NCBI RefSeq assembly: GCF_002205675.1
Contig: NZ_NISK01000002.1
Span: 953,076 to 1,017,075 of the forward strand
From: Sphingopyxis bauzanensis
GTDB lineage: Bacteria > Pseudomonadota > Alphaproteobacteria > Sphingomonadales > Sphingomonadaceae
Direction of reading: 5' to 3'
DNA length: 64,000 nucleotides
The position numbers and the translations under genes were made by a program. Numbering within the stretch: position 1 is the stretch's first letter; each line of letters opens with the position of its first letter. The notes beneath the pieces are model-generated. The model was not told the origin of the DNA and ran no database searches. It was given only the letters and a program-made list of their open reading frames with translations. Below, piece after piece: positions 1 through 9,409 of the stretch.

Positions 1-951
1 ATCAATCGAAGGAGCGGTTCTGAAGTCAAGCCCGGAGCCGAAGCGGAACACCGAAGGATTGCGGTTATGCGGCAGGAGCATAGGCACAGCACCGGCACCA
101 GAATGAAAAAGAAGCGCTTCGCCTTCCTTCCCGAATGACCCATGCGCGACAAAATTCCGGAGCTGACGGCGCAGCACAGCGAGGTCGTCATAAAACCTTT
201 TGTCGTCCTTATGAGTAATATCGAGCGCGGCCTTGTATTTGTCCGCCCAGTCGGACTTTGCTAGAGCCGCCACGTCTTCACCTGTGGAGCACAGGCCGCG
301 CAACGTGGCGATGTGAATGAAAACGTGTTCCGTCCAACTGAAAAAGCTTTCGATCGCCGATAGGGCAAACCAGCGAGCTTCACGGGTCAAGTTTTGGGCG
401 GGATAGCGTGTCGACCATGTGTTCGGCCCAGTCTGAGTCCTGATGCGTTCGCCCTTCCGTGCCTCGGCCTCGCTCGTCCGCGCATCAAAAAGACCGAGGT
501 AAAACTCCACGCGCGCGAATAAGGCGCGAGACCGGTTCACGACATTGAGATGGGATTGCTTTGCCGCCTCGCTCGCCCGCCATTCGAAGTATGGCCGGGC
601 GGCCTTCGCTGCTTTGTTGAGACAAGTCGCCACACGCTCCGCGATGGCTTCGGTCTTTGGCTTCTCCATGCCGAAAATGCCAAGACCGAATTTTCGATGC
701 TCGACCAAGAAGGGCGTCCCCTCATAATCGACCGTGACAGACCAAGCCGTTTTGTCCCATTGCCCATTGTTTCGGAATCCAAGCAGGTCAATGAGTAGGA
801 AATACACAAGATAGTAGGGCGGTAGTTTACCGCCCGCGTCGGTCCGCTTAGCCGACATAAAGAGCTGATGGTAAATAGGCTGGTCCAGCTCAGCCTGCTT
901 CAGGGGGCCAATCGCCTTTTGGACCTTCTGCCTGATCTCGTCGATATCCAT
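1..951 (-). CDS. Hypothetical protein with HEPN-like motif, partial (runs off left edge)
   Basis: An uninterrupted leftward frame of 317 codons begins at the ATG at 951-949 and is still open at base 1, so the C-terminus is missing. I do not recognise the family. The N-terminal half is a mixed, Trp/Tyr-rich region. Around residues 270-276 it reads RRQLRNFVAHG, which contains the R-N-x3-H signature of HEPN domains, either ribonucleases or inactive relatives. It faces the same way as the next three genes, but gaps of hundreds of bases argue against one tight operon. The open frame is firm; the HEPN idea rests on one motif and is weak. Confidence 0.6.
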   Translation of the reverse strand, partial: MDIDEIRQKVQKAIGPLKQAELDQPIYHQLFMSAKRTDAGGKLPPYYLVYFLLIDLLGFRNNGQWDKTAWSVTVDYEGTPFLVEHRKFGLGIFGMEKPKTEAIAERVATCLNKAAKAARPYFEWRASEAAKQSHLNVVNRSRALFARVEFYLGLFDARTSEAEARKGERIRTQTGPNTWSTRYPAQNLTREARWFALSAIESFFSWTEHVFIHIATLRGLCSTGEDVAALAKSDWADKYKAALDITHKDDKRFYDDLAVLRRQLRNFVAHGSFGKEGEALLFHSGAGAVPMLLPHNRNPSVFRFGSGLDFRTAPSID

Positions 952-1204
952 GCCGAATGATAAGCCCAGCGGGTACAAGTTGCCATGGCCGTTTGCTCGC
1001 TGACTGCGGCGGGCGCCGGTCACGCTCGCTTAACAGCTGGCTCGGCTTGCGCAGAACGTCGAATACCATGTCTGCGCCACAAATTTAAGATCGCGGGCGC
1101 TTATTATTAAGGCGTCAAAGGGGCATGACGAAAAAATAGTCGGCATATCGGGGCCGCAGGAATAACGGCCAAAGTGGGCAACCCGTTTGGACCAGATCCG
1201 GAGC

Positions 1205-1738
1205 CTAGCTAGCCGGTGGCGTTGACTGATCCCGCCCCCACCGCCAGCAGTCATCTCGCATCTGGTGATGAAATTCGCGCGGGTCACTCACCGAGAGGCC
1301 TAGCCGCCTCGCACCGGAAGCGAAGCCAACCAAGGCGTCGTCGCCGAGCTCGCCGTCCATAACGCCAGCCTGATTTACGCACAGCGCTGTCAACATCGGA
1401 AGACCGCGCGCGTGGCAAATGTCGAGCAAGCGATCAAGATGGCCATTCGTGCCGTTCATCTGGTGGCGCGCCTGCGACCAATCGACGTCGCTGGCCGCGG
1501 CCAGAGCGCCATAAGTCGTACATACTTGGTCGATCGCGGCGGTTTTTAAATGCTCCAGCGATCGGTCAAAGCTGAGCCTATGCTTGGTCTGGGTGCGCCG
1601 CGCTCGCTCTTCGAGCAACTGGCCATACAACGGAGCCGCTGTGCCACCCTTCGTCTCATGGTTGCGAATCCAGCTGTCGATCTCCGCGTCGGTCTTCGTC
1701 TCGAAACCCACTCCTTCGCCCTCCATCCTGCTCGGCAC
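1205..1738 (-). CDS. Hypothetical protein
   Basis: A 177-codon frame with normal-looking acidic/helical composition (DAEIDSWIRNHE near the N-terminus, then a Leu/Arg-rich helical stretch). No catalytic motif or membrane segment is visible. The start is uncertain: GTG at 1738, ATG at 1726, or GTG at 1711, the last lying just behind a GAGGGCGAAGGA stretch. Function unknown. It sits alone between other leftward genes. Confidence 0.5.
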   Translation of the reverse strand: MPSRMEGEGVGFETKTDAEIDSWIRNHETKGGTAAPLYGQLLEERARRTQTKHRLSFDRSLEHLKTAAIDQVCTTYGALAAASDVDWSQARHQMNGTNGHLDRLLDICHARGLPMLTALCVNQAGVMDGELGDDALVGFASGARRLGLSVSDPREFHHQMRDDCWRWGRDQSTPPAS

Positions 1739-1790
1739 ATCTCGTCATCCGCAATGCGCGCGCAAATTCGAATCTAACCCGAAATGCTGC

Positions 1791-2576
1791 TTACTTAATC
1801 AGCGCCTTCCATTTCTCGGCAATATTCAGCGAACGGCCACGTTCGGAAAGGAACGCCATGGCGGCTTTACGCATCGGGTCTTCGGCCTCGGCAAGCGGCA
1901 TTGGTCGGCTCGGCGGCTGCGAAGATCCGCCGTGGCGACAGAAGGGCCCAAGATACGCGGGATTGTTGGCGGTAGCGGTGAAATCGCCGAACTTCGCGTT
2001 CGACCAACCGGCCTCCTTCGCGATGCGTTTGTCGTCCCATTTATCGTCGCTCATCCAGTCTTTGAAGGCGTAGAGCGTCACATAGGTCAACTTCTGCACA
2101 CCAACGAATTTCAGAAGATTTTTGGTCACCTGATCGTACCGCGCCAGAAATAGAAGGGTCGAGACAGCATGACCAAATGGGTCGCGGCCGCCGAGGTTCC
2201 TTGCGCCCACCATCGACGGCGAGAAAGGCTCCACTCTGACATCGGCTAAGTAATTGCCCCCCGGTCTGAAGGTCGCGTGGCGGTCGTTTTCGTCAGTCAA
2301 ATTTGTCAGCGGCGGCGCGAAATACGAGGAACCATAAGCGAGATACATCGCGCCATCGAACACCGCCTTCAACGCGGCACTGCGGTCGGCCAAGTCTTCG
2401 GGTGTCGCGGCATCGTTGAAGTGCGGGGATGTCCACGCGAAATATTGCGGTTCACCCTCCGTCTCCTCCGGCCAGATGACAACATCAGGACTGACAAAAT
2501 TTCGGGCGAAGGAGCCGAACCAAGAGGTGTTCGGTTGAAACCAATAATACCATTTGAGCTTTTGCGGGTTCGTCAT
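1791..2576 (-). CDS. Hypothetical protein, aromatic-rich
   Basis: A 261-residue protein starting at an ATG (MTNPQKLKWYYWF). The N-terminal 60 residues are unusually rich in Trp, Tyr and Phe, and the middle is Asp/Asn-rich. No signal peptide, membrane helix or known catalytic motif was recognised. The C-terminal part (residues 225-261) is helical and basic. Function unknown; same orientation as its neighbours, with gaps of about 50 and 140 bases. Confidence 0.55.
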   Translation of the reverse strand: MTNPQKLKWYYWFQPNTSWFGSFARNFVSPDVVIWPEETEGEPQYFAWTSPHFNDAATPEDLADRSAALKAVFDGAMYLAYGSSYFAPPLTNLTDENDRHATFRPGGNYLADVRVEPFSPSMVGARNLGGRDPFGHAVSTLLFLARYDQVTKNLLKFVGVQKLTYVTLYAFKDWMSDDKWDDKRIAKEAGWSNAKFGDFTATANNPAYLGPFCRHGGSSQPPSRPMPLAEAEDPMRKAAMAFLSERGRSLNIAEKWKALIK

Positions 2577-2714
2577 GCCATAACCATAGCGCCTTGTCCG
2601 CGAGCCCTGCCATATCTTTCTAACGCGGTTGCGAAAGCGATCGCCGCGGGCTGGCCCGCGCCAACGCGGCCCGCTTTAGATGCGGCGACGCCCTGCGTCG
2701 GCTCTTCGACTGCA

Positions 2715-3416
2715 CTATTTTAGCCGAACTACGATGGGCTTAGCAAACCGATCATCAATCACATGAGCCTCGTCAAATGGAAGTGCTGTCGCTTGCGGCC
2801 GAACATTTTCGAGGATGGCGTCCCAGTCCGCGCCGGGCATCGCCATCAGTTCGGCTGATATGAGCAAGATGCCCCCATCGTAGCAATCCTTGTTCTTGTT
2901 CTCGAGGCAAGCGCACACCCCTTCCACCACCACCTTTTCGACACCTGCGCGCGTGTGCAGGGTCCGGGGCCTCGCCGTGGCCTTCGCGAAGGCATCCTTC
3001 TTGCTCCCGTCGGGCACACCCAAGAAGCCCGGCGAAACCTTTTTACCTTGTCGATATTTCGCCAAGAATACCCTGCCCCGCGCGAGGGAAAGCGTCGCCT
3101 CGATACCAGTCACCTCGCCAGTTTCGGCGGACTCGTGCCAAGCATCATAGGGCGCGCTATCGAGCGGAAACCGGATACGGCCCCCAACCCTGCCAGTTGC
3201 GCGTAGGAAGTCGCCGATCGGCACAACCTCGTCTGCTAGCTTCTTGTATCGACCGACACGCTCCGCATAGCTCCGCTGTGTTTCCGGCGCGAGGTCGCGC
3301 TCGAATAGTGCGTCGAGGGTCTCTAAAAGTGTCTTCACTTCGATGCCGCCTTCCGCAGAGATTCGGGCGTACATCTCCTCAAGCGCCGCGTCGTCGAGTA
3401 TCGCTTGATCCACCAC
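2715..3416 (-). CDS. Hypothetical protein
   Basis: A 233-residue protein with an ATG start and an acidic, helical N-terminus, followed by a Gly/Lys-rich central part and two cysteines close together in VCACLENKNKDC (around residues 165-176). I do not recognise it. It is the gene immediately downstream of the tandem integrases and shares their strand, so it may be the last gene at this edge of the element, though that is inference. Confidence 0.55.
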   Translation of the reverse strand: MVDQAILDDAALEEMYARISAEGGIEVKTLLETLDALFERDLAPETQRSYAERVGRYKKLADEVVPIGDFLRATGRVGGRIRFPLDSAPYDAWHESAETGEVTGIEATLSLARGRVFLAKYRQGKKVSPGFLGVPDGSKKDAFAKATARPRTLHTRAGVEKVVVEGVCACLENKNKDCYDGGILLISAELMAMPGADWDAILENVRPQATALPFDEAHVIDDRFAKPIVVRLK

Positions 3417-3471
3417 TGCTTTTCATCCTCTCTCGGCCGATCGCTTCCCTGCTTTTCGATCATACATAGTG

Positions 3472-4656
3472 TTACCCCGCAATCATCTCTTCAATGAGGT
3501 CGCCGATCCTCTGCGCCGCTTTGGTCACGTCGGAGTCGTCAAGATGCGCGTAACGTGCCGTGCTCTGGATCGATCGATGCCCAAGGAGTTTTCCGATCAT
3601 CGGCAGCGTCTCCGACATCGCCGCCGCGCGGCTGGCGAAGCTGTGCCGAAGATCATGGATGCGGACGCGCGGGAGCCCCGCCTCGGCGCGCACACGAAGC
3701 CAGAAGCTGGAAAGCTGTATGCGCTTTCCTGTAATCCGATCGCCGAAAACGAGCTTGTCGCTTTGCCCACGCGGGAACCGTTCGAGAATGCCCCTCGCCT
3801 GCGCCCCGAGCCACACGGTTCGCGCACCGGTCTTGCTGTCTTGAAGTTTCAGGCGCGAGCCGCTCACTTCGCGCCACGTCAGATCAACGATCTCGGAGTA
3901 GCGGCAGCCGGTCAGCAGGAGCATTGTCAGCGCGGCGGCATGGACCGGTTCTCCCTCCCTGCGAGCCTCTATTACCCACCCTAACCTTTTCATCTCTCCT
4001 CGGGTCAGGTGCCGCTCGATCTTACGGCCGCGATAGCGCCGAATGCCGCGGCAAGGGTTGGAGCCGGGCGAACGCTGTCCCCACTCCTCGGCGGCATTCA
4101 TCAAGGCTCGTAATATATCGAGCGCCCGATTGGCCGCGCCGGATCCAGAAATATCCGCCACCTTGACGTACCAAGCGAGCACGTCGGCTTCGGCGATAGC
4201 GTCGATGCTCTTGCCCGCAAACGCACCGTCCAAATGGTTGCGGCGGTAGAAGTTGTGAGTGCGCTTGGTCGACGTTTTCCAGGAGGGCTCTGCCCGCTCC
4301 CAATAGCGGGACAAGAAACGGTCGAACGGCGGGACAGCCCGAACGCGCTTGCGCTCGTCAGCCGGATTCTCGCCCACCTGCGCGCGCAGAAGGACGCGCC
4401 GCGCAATGTCCATCGCGGCGCTCTCGGTAATAAACGCTGCGTTGCAAATGGTGGTGGTGCGCACGGCCCCATGCATCCGCGTCTGTACGATGTAGACGCG
4501 CTTACCCGAGCGATAATGGCGCGTTCCAAACCCCGGTTGCTTCGTGGACCAACGCGTAATGCGGATAGCACCGAGCGGCTTTCGGTCGCCGGGGTCGGCG
4601 ATGCCAGCGGCCGCGAGTTCCTGCGCGAGTATCTCGCGGAGCGCAGCGCCGCTCAT
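3472..4656 (-). CDS. Tyrosine recombinase/phage-type integrase (downstream of a tandem pair)
   Basis: A 394-residue site-specific recombinase. The catalytic domain occupies roughly residues 215-394 with the full set of tyrosine recombinase residues: Arg252 (TGCRYSEI), His334 and Arg337 (HDLRHSF), His360 (LLGH) and the nucleophile Tyr369 (TARYAHL). A core-binding SAM-like domain lies at about 105-200 and a basic N-terminal DNA-binding part before it. Its ATG overlaps the stop of the upstream integrase (ATGA), so the two are translationally coupled. It would catalyse integration or excision at an attachment site that I could not identify. Confidence 0.93.
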   Translation of the reverse strand: MSGAALREILAQELAAAGIADPGDRKPLGAIRITRWSTKQPGFGTRHYRSGKRVYIVQTRMHGAVRTTTICNAAFITESAAMDIARRVLLRAQVGENPADERKRVRAVPPFDRFLSRYWERAEPSWKTSTKRTHNFYRRNHLDGAFAGKSIDAIAEADVLAWYVKVADISGSGAANRALDILRALMNAAEEWGQRSPGSNPCRGIRRYRGRKIERHLTRGEMKRLGWVIEARREGEPVHAAALTMLLLTGCRYSEIVDLTWREVSGSRLKLQDSKTGARTVWLGAQARGILERFPRGQSDKLVFGDRITGKRIQLSSFWLRVRAEAGLPRVRIHDLRHSFASRAAAMSETLPMIGKLLGHRSIQSTARYAHLDDSDVTKAAQRIGDLIEEMIAG

Positions 4657-5870
4657 GGCCGCAGCCCCAGTGCGGCGGCAATCGATCCGGAAACGCGCTC
4701 GGCCGCGTCCGCGATGGCGGCGTCCGCGAGATGGGCGTAGCGTGCGGTGGTCTCGGGCAGCACATGACCCAGCAGCTTGCCCACGCGTGCAAGCGATATC
4801 CCGTCCATGATGCCGACCGATGCGAAGCTGTGTCGCAAGTCATGAAGCCGGACATCGGGGATCGCCGCCATTCGGCGAAGGATCGGCCATCCGTGCTCCA
4901 AGGCTCGAACGCGTCCACTCCTTGTCGCGAGAATTGGCCCCTGCCCTGCTTCGGGCCTCTTCCGCGCTTCCAGCACGGCAAGCGCCTGTCGGTTGAGATA
5001 GAGCCGCCGAGGGCCTGTCTTGCTATCAGGCAGATGGGCGTAGGGCGGCTCGATCCATTCCCAATGCAGTGAGGTGATTTCGGACCTGCGCGCGCCAGTG
5101 TAGATCAGGAGCCGGATGGCCGCGACAGCGTCCGGCCAGTCCGCTTCGCGATCAGCGAGGGCCTGTGCCAACCGGCGATATTCCTTCGCCGTCAGATACC
5201 GCTCGGGGAGTTGCCGCTTGTAACGGGGGATGCCTCGGCAAGGATTGGAGCCTTTGGCACGATGACCCAGCCCCTCCGCATAACCGAGCATCACGGCAAG
5301 AACGGGCAACGCCCGGTTGAATACGCCTTGCCGCTCGTGGAGGCTGTCCTTCCATTCGAGAATATGCGCTCGATTGATCGAGGCCAGCCGGTAGCGACCG
5401 AACCATGGCTTCAATGTCTTCTCTATCGCGGTCCGATTGCGCTGCTGCGTCGAGCGCTTCCAATGCCGTGCATAGTCGCGCCAGAATTCCTCGATGTAGT
5501 CGGTAAATTTCGGTTCGCTTCGGAGGGGGCGAGCCGGACGCTGGGGTACGCCGTCCAGCGCATTTTTGGCGAGGAGACCGCGCGCAGCACGTCTCGCATC
5601 GCCCGCGTTGAGATGGGCCGGACCGCCCAATGTGATCCGGCGCGACACTCCCCGCTGCCTGAGCTGAACGATCCAGCGCTTCGTACCAGTAGCGTAGACC
5701 CGGAGACCGAAACCGGGTAGAAGATCGTCCCAGTAGAGACGTGCGACACCCTTCTCATTTCGCCGGGCGACCTGTCCCGAAAGGCGTAATCTGGAGGCGT
5801 TTGATTCGGCGTCCTGAGGACGATTTTCGGGGTCGGAATCCGAAAGCAAATAGCCATCGGGAGACCCCAT
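4653..5870 (-). CDS. Tyrosine recombinase/phage-type integrase (upstream of a tandem pair)
   Basis: A 405-residue tyrosine recombinase with Arg261 (TGARRSEI), His343 and Arg346 (HDLRHSF), His369 (LLGH) and Tyr378 (TARYAHL). Residues 35-105 (WDDLLPGFGLRVY) resemble the arm-binding N-terminal domain of P4-type island integrases. It overlaps the downstream integrase by four bases. The two share catalytic-motif wording but differ clearly over most of their length, so this is not a recent duplication. No good ribosome binding site precedes the ATG at 5870; translation may start from a different codon. Confidence 0.92.
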   Translation of the reverse strand: MGSPDGYLLSDSDPENRPQDAESNASRLRLSGQVARRNEKGVARLYWDDLLPGFGLRVYATGTKRWIVQLRQRGVSRRITLGGPAHLNAGDARRAARGLLAKNALDGVPQRPARPLRSEPKFTDYIEEFWRDYARHWKRSTQQRNRTAIEKTLKPWFGRYRLASINRAHILEWKDSLHERQGVFNRALPVLAVMLGYAEGLGHRAKGSNPCRGIPRYKRQLPERYLTAKEYRRLAQALADREADWPDAVAAIRLLIYTGARRSEITSLHWEWIEPPYAHLPDSKTGPRRLYLNRQALAVLEARKRPEAGQGPILATRSGRVRALEHGWPILRRMAAIPDVRLHDLRHSFASVGIMDGISLARVGKLLGHVLPETTARYAHLADAAIADAAERVSGSIAAALGLRP

Positions 5871-6363
5871 AATTCGGGCAGAAACCTGAAAATCGGTCTC
5901 CGTAACATACTGTAATTTATTTTTTATTTTTTCCTGATGCCCGAATTGGGCGTTCGGTGTGCCTCTGTACCAGGCTGAATCGGGATGTTGGAAGTTCAGG
6001 GGTGTTGACCGGCTCGCATGCGAAACCGCGTCCGGCGAGGCATGGCTCCGTCCGGCGGACGGAAGCGAATTGGCAGCGCCGCGCCAACCTCCAGCGCCGA
6101 AGCGCCTTGGCTGGGTTGCGGGTGTCTGCTAGGCGGATGTGGCGCCGCGGAAATGCGCGGCGTCGGGACTGGTAATCCCGCGAACACAGCAACTCGGAAA
6201 TCTGATTTCCGGGGTGCCGTGACATATGTCCAAGCCCTCGGGCCAAAAGTTTCGGCGCATGTGTGTTCGCATGTTACCAACCCCGGCGGCTCCCGCGCGG
6301 AACGCGCGGGAGTTCGGGTGTCTGGCAGGGCGCGAACGACTGGTCCGAGAGGAGGAACCGACG
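5871..6363. other. Intergenic region between integrases and backbone; no gene seen
   Basis: Nearly 500 bases without a convincing gene. Just upstream of the integrase start lies an AT-only run (about 5910-5932) that stands out from the GC-rich surroundings and could hold a promoter or an integrase arm/attachment site. The rest is GC-rich; open frames there lack ribosome binding sites and look like noise. Confidence 0.5.
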
Positions 6364-6666
6364 ATGGCTGATGTGGCGGCCGATGTTCTCGAAGCGAGAG
6401 CCATTGCGCTGATGCGCGAAGCGCTGGAGCTTTTCGATTCCGGCGGCGGGTCCGACGCTTCGGCGGCGCTTCAGCATGCTATCGACATCGCCGAGCGACA
6501 GCGGCCGATGACCGAACACGACATCTTCGATTCCGAGCTTGCCAATCGCATCCTCGGGCCACTCGAACTTGCGCCGCGCGGCTATCATCTGCGTATGGGG
6601 ATGCCCCGCGACTTGATCCTGCAGGACGCGGGCGGGCCGGATCGTTCGGATTGGGCGCGGCACTAG
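6364..6666 (+). CDS. Small hypothetical protein
   Basis: A 100-residue acidic, helical protein starting MADVAADVLEARA. The ATG at 6364 is chosen over upstream in-frame starts because GAGAGGAGG lies directly before it at the right spacing. A run of Asp/Ser/Ala (SGGGSDASAALQHA) is followed by RPMTEHDIFDSE. No known motif. It is one of only three rightward genes in the first 24 kb and sits just inside the integrase pair. Confidence 0.6.
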   Translation: MADVAADVLEARAIALMREALELFDSGGGSDASAALQHAIDIAERQRPMTEHDIFDSELANRILGPLELAPRGYHLRMGMPRDLILQDAGGPDRSDWARH

Positions 6667-6772
6667 CAGGCGCGGCGGCGGTCGGGGCCGCTCACACTCT
6701 CGACCGAGCGCGCCGCGCAGCATATAGTCCTTCTCGTTCGCAGCCCGATCAGCGTGAACGAAAGGGCCGGTC

Positions 6773-6991
6773 ATGGCACGTACATTGGAACAGGAACGAG
6801 CGGCGATCGCCGCCGAGGCGCGGAAGCTTGAGGAGCGCCAACAACGGCTCGAGGAACGAGAGCGCGAGCAGGCGATCGCCGATATCGACAAAGCCGGGCT
6901 TCTGAAGCTTGACGCAGGACGGCTCGGTCGACTTCTCGGGCGCATCAGGGCGCTGGGTATAGCGGAAGTCGAGAAAAGGCTGACGGCCTGA
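6773..6991 (+). CDS. Small coiled-coil protein
   Basis: A 72-residue, highly charged protein. Residues 5-40 are almost pure Glu/Arg/Ala/Gln heptads (EARKLEERQQRLEERERE), which predicts a coiled coil. The C-terminal 30 residues are Leu/Gly/Arg-rich (RLGRLLGRIRALG). Such short charged proteins are frequent on alphaproteobacterial plasmids and islands; function unknown. It is followed at once by a strong hairpin terminator. Confidence 0.6.
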   Translation: MARTLEQERAAIAAEARKLEERQQRLEEREREQAIADIDKAGLLKLDAGRLGRLLGRIRALGIAEVEKRLTA

Positions 6992-7021
6992 CCATATTGC
7001 CGCGAATGCTTCCTTCGCGGC

Positions 7022-7056
7022 GCGGACATGGGGGGCTCGATGCCCCCCGTGTCCGC
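7022..7056. terminator. Strong hairpin, probable bidirectional terminator
   Basis: Fifteen-base arms (GCGGACATGGGGGGC at 7022-7036 and GCCCCCCGTGTCCGC at 7042-7056) pair with a single G-U, around a 5-base loop. It lies between a rightward gene ending at 6991 and a leftward gene ending at 7102, exactly where convergent transcription should stop. Confidence 0.65.
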
Positions 7057-7101
7057 ATTCCTGTCGAGCAAAAAAGAGGGAGGCGTTACCGCCTCTCCCC
7101 C

Positions 7102-7326
7102 TCAATGTTCATCGATGAGGCCGCCCGCCGCCGTGTAGACGATGCGGTCGATCAACCCCTGCGACAGCGCGCCATAGTCGCCCTCGTCGATGGCGATGTA
7201 GCGATGGTCTTCGTCGGCGATGACATGCTGATCGAAGTAGCTGGAGAGCGCCCGGCGCTCGGCGTTGGCGACGGCTGCGAAGTATGCGGCATTGTCGGCG
7301 GCGGCGCTTGTCGAGATGTTCAACAT
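7102..7326 (-). CDS. Small hypothetical protein
   Basis: A 74-residue acidic protein (MLNISTSAAADN) with the ribosome binding site AGGAG about 8 bases ahead of its ATG. The middle reads HVIADEDHRYIAIDEGDYG. No known domain. It has the size and composition of short accessory proteins in plasmid backbones and is the leftmost gene of the leftward backbone block that ends near 23.7 kb. Confidence 0.6.
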   Translation of the reverse strand: MLNISTSAAADNAAYFAAVANAERRALSSYFDQHVIADEDHRYIAIDEGDYGALSQGLIDRIVYTAAGGLIDEH

Positions 7327-7713
7327 GATGTGCTCCTGTCTGTCTTGAATGACAGGAGCGGCGCGTCGGGCGTCCGGGGCCGGGTCAAGGATCGCGCAGC
7401 GACCGCGAAGCGGCGGTGGGGGTCACGATTTTCTTCGGCGGCCACCGGATCTGCGAGGATATTCGCTGCGCGTGATCCGCCGAAGAAAATGGTGGGGCCC
7501 CGCCGTCCTTGAGGCGGTCCCGGACGTCTGACAGAATCGGAATTCTGTGAGAGAGTTTCTTTCCTCCCGGGATCATGCCGCGGCTGCGGACCGGGTGGGT
7601 CGCGATGCAGGCAGAGTAGCAGGGAAGTCCCTGCCCAGCCGCTGGCCCGCTTTCCTCTGGATGTGATGGAAGGAGGGGCCCCGGCGATGGCCAGAGCCCC
7701 TCAGTTTCGAGGA
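7327..7713. other. Intergenic region; no gene seen
   Basis: About 390 bases of GC-rich DNA between two leftward genes. The frames through it give low-complexity Pro/Ser/Arg products with no ribosome binding site. I see no repeat or known RNA. Confidence 0.4.
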
Positions 7714-8766
7714 TCACATATGGTTTGCGGTGCGCGGATTGCTCGGGCGTTCGTCGATCGTGGCGCCTGACACTCGGCCCCGCCCTTTGGAGGGCGTGGC
7801 GACGTGCTTTTGCTGGTCGAGCTTGACGACGTGGAGCGGGACACCGGCCCGGCGGAGCTTCTGGGCGAGGTTCATCTGGATGCCAGAGCCTTCACAGATG
7901 ACCCCTTCCACCGGGTTGAGCATGAGTAGACGGTCGTTTCGGACGAAAGCCGCCTTTGCGCCGAGGCGCCGGTCGAGCCGGAACTGGATCGATTTGACGC
8001 CGCGAGCGGATGCCCAGGCCTGCGCGATGGCATCGCAGCCCTTGGTCTGTGCGGTGGTTGCGAGGACCATTTCGGGGACACGCGCCCGGATGCTGTCGAG
8101 GCCCCTCCAGAGCAGGTCATGATCCTCCCAGATTTGTCCTCCGGAGAAGATCACCACAGGTCCCTCGGGGAGGTACTGCTCCCGGCGTTCCCGGGACCGA
8201 GCGGCGAGGAAGTCGCGGGCGTCGATCATCGACGCGGTGACGCCCGACGAGACCCGGCTTCCGCGTGTTGGCGCATAGGGGCGTCCGGTCTCCACCCGGA
8301 AGACTTCGGCGGCATGGTCGCGCATGCATTCCATGGCATCGCGGCAGCTTTGCAGAGTCTGGCAGAGGATCTGCGCGTCCTCGATCTGCTGCGCGTAGAT
8401 CTCGCTTGGGTCGAAGCTGCGGGCGAGGTCACCGAGCTCCTTTGCCGCATCGTCCTCACGGTCGTTGATCCGCTTGGCGACGACGTGGAAGCTGTTGACG
8501 AAGCCCCAGGCAAGATCGGCCGTGAACGGCTCGAGGCGGGTGTCGCGAAAGACGTCGAAGAGCGTCGCCATCACCATTTCGACGGCAGCGCGGCTCTGAT
8601 CGGGATCGGGCATCTCCAGCGGAGACGTGTCTTCAACCGGGGACAGTTTGGCGCGCTCGTCATGTTCGAGAAAGGCGCGTTCATATGTCGAGCTGCGGTC
8701 ATGATCTCCGGTCTCGGTCGCGATGAAGCTGGCGAGATCAGCGAAGTTGTCGAAAAACTTGGTCAT
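7714..8766 (-). CDS. DUF2493/SLOG-type nucleotide-binding protein
   Basis: A 350-residue protein. Residues about 203-320 (PVVIFSGGQIWEDHDLLWRG, then TKGCDAIAQAWA) match the DUF2493 branch of the SLOG superfamily, a Rossmann-like fold proposed to bind nucleotide ligands. The N-terminal 200 residues are helical and acidic. The start at 8766 is set by GGAGG eight bases upstream; the frame stays open further upstream but that part reads as noise. This protein is common on alphaproteobacterial plasmids and integrative elements; its biochemical job is unknown. Confidence 0.8.
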   Translation of the reverse strand: MTKFFDNFADLASFIATETGDHDRSSTYERAFLEHDERAKLSPVEDTSPLEMPDPDQSRAAVEMVMATLFDVFRDTRLEPFTADLAWGFVNSFHVVAKRINDREDDAAKELGDLARSFDPSEIYAQQIEDAQILCQTLQSCRDAMECMRDHAAEVFRVETGRPYAPTRGSRVSSGVTASMIDARDFLAARSRERREQYLPEGPVVIFSGGQIWEDHDLLWRGLDSIRARVPEMVLATTAQTKGCDAIAQAWASARGVKSIQFRLDRRLGAKAAFVRNDRLLMLNPVEGVICEGSGIQMNLAQKLRRAGVPLHVVKLDQQKHVATPSKGRGRVSGATIDERPSNPRTANHM

Positions 8767-9160
8767 TTGAGCCTCCAGATGTTGGACAGGTCTCATCCGT
8801 TCGATGAGGCTCAATTTCGGGCATGCGGTGGTCAGGGAGGTCGGGCACGTTAACCGGGAAGCCGGCAACGCCGGACCTCGGTTAACGCCGCCTCGCGGGG
8901 AGTGGGGGAACCGATTTTTTTCGGCGCCGCAAAGCGAGCGACGGGGAAAATTGGGGGGACCGCTCATGCTGACGGACCGCCAACCCCGCATGGCAAACTT
9001 GGACTAACATGAAGATAGGAAATTACAGGGGTATTGGGTGATGCCGGATAGCCCAGCTGTACCGGGAGATGAGCCCTATGGCGTTGTCCTAATGGTGGGT
9101 CGCGGTTCAGCGTGCCGCGCCGGAATCTGTGAACAGGCTGGTATGAATCAGGCGCGCCGC

Positions 9161-9204
9161 GCGGGACGAGTTCGGCAGCGGGGAGCACGCCGAACTCGTC
9201 CCGC
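9161..9204. repeat. Perfect 16-bp inverted repeat, 12-base loop
   Basis: Arms GCGGGACGAGTTCGGC (9161-9176) and GCCGAACTCGTCCCGC (9189-9204) are exact reverse complements. No T-tract follows on either strand, so it is not a typical rho-independent terminator. Confidence 0.8.
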
Positions 9205-9379
9205 ACGACTATCAGATGATGCGCAGGAAGTGAGCCGAAGGCTCTCGATCGGTTGAGGAGGGCGGGGATTTGGAAGCGCCGTCCACGTGATGGCGCTGGC
9301 AGGGTAACGTCCGGACGGAGCCCGGTTGGGATCAGCTAATGTGAGGCTGCGCGCAGGTCGCGGCTACCGCGAATAAGCG

Positions 9380-9409
9380 CCGGCGCCAAGACGTTTGTCT
9401 CGGCGCCGG
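9380..9409 (-). terminator. Hairpin downstream of leftward gene
   Basis: CCGGCGCC (9380-9387) pairs with GGCGCCGG (9402-9409), continued after one mismatch by AGAC/GTCT around a 4-base loop. It begins 17 bases past the stop of the leftward gene at 9426, the position expected of its terminator, although no long U-run follows. Confidence 0.5.

Noticed and set aside
7385..7717. A 110-codon minus-strand frame
   Set aside because: Low-complexity Pro/Ser/Arg product without ribosome binding site; kept as non-coding.
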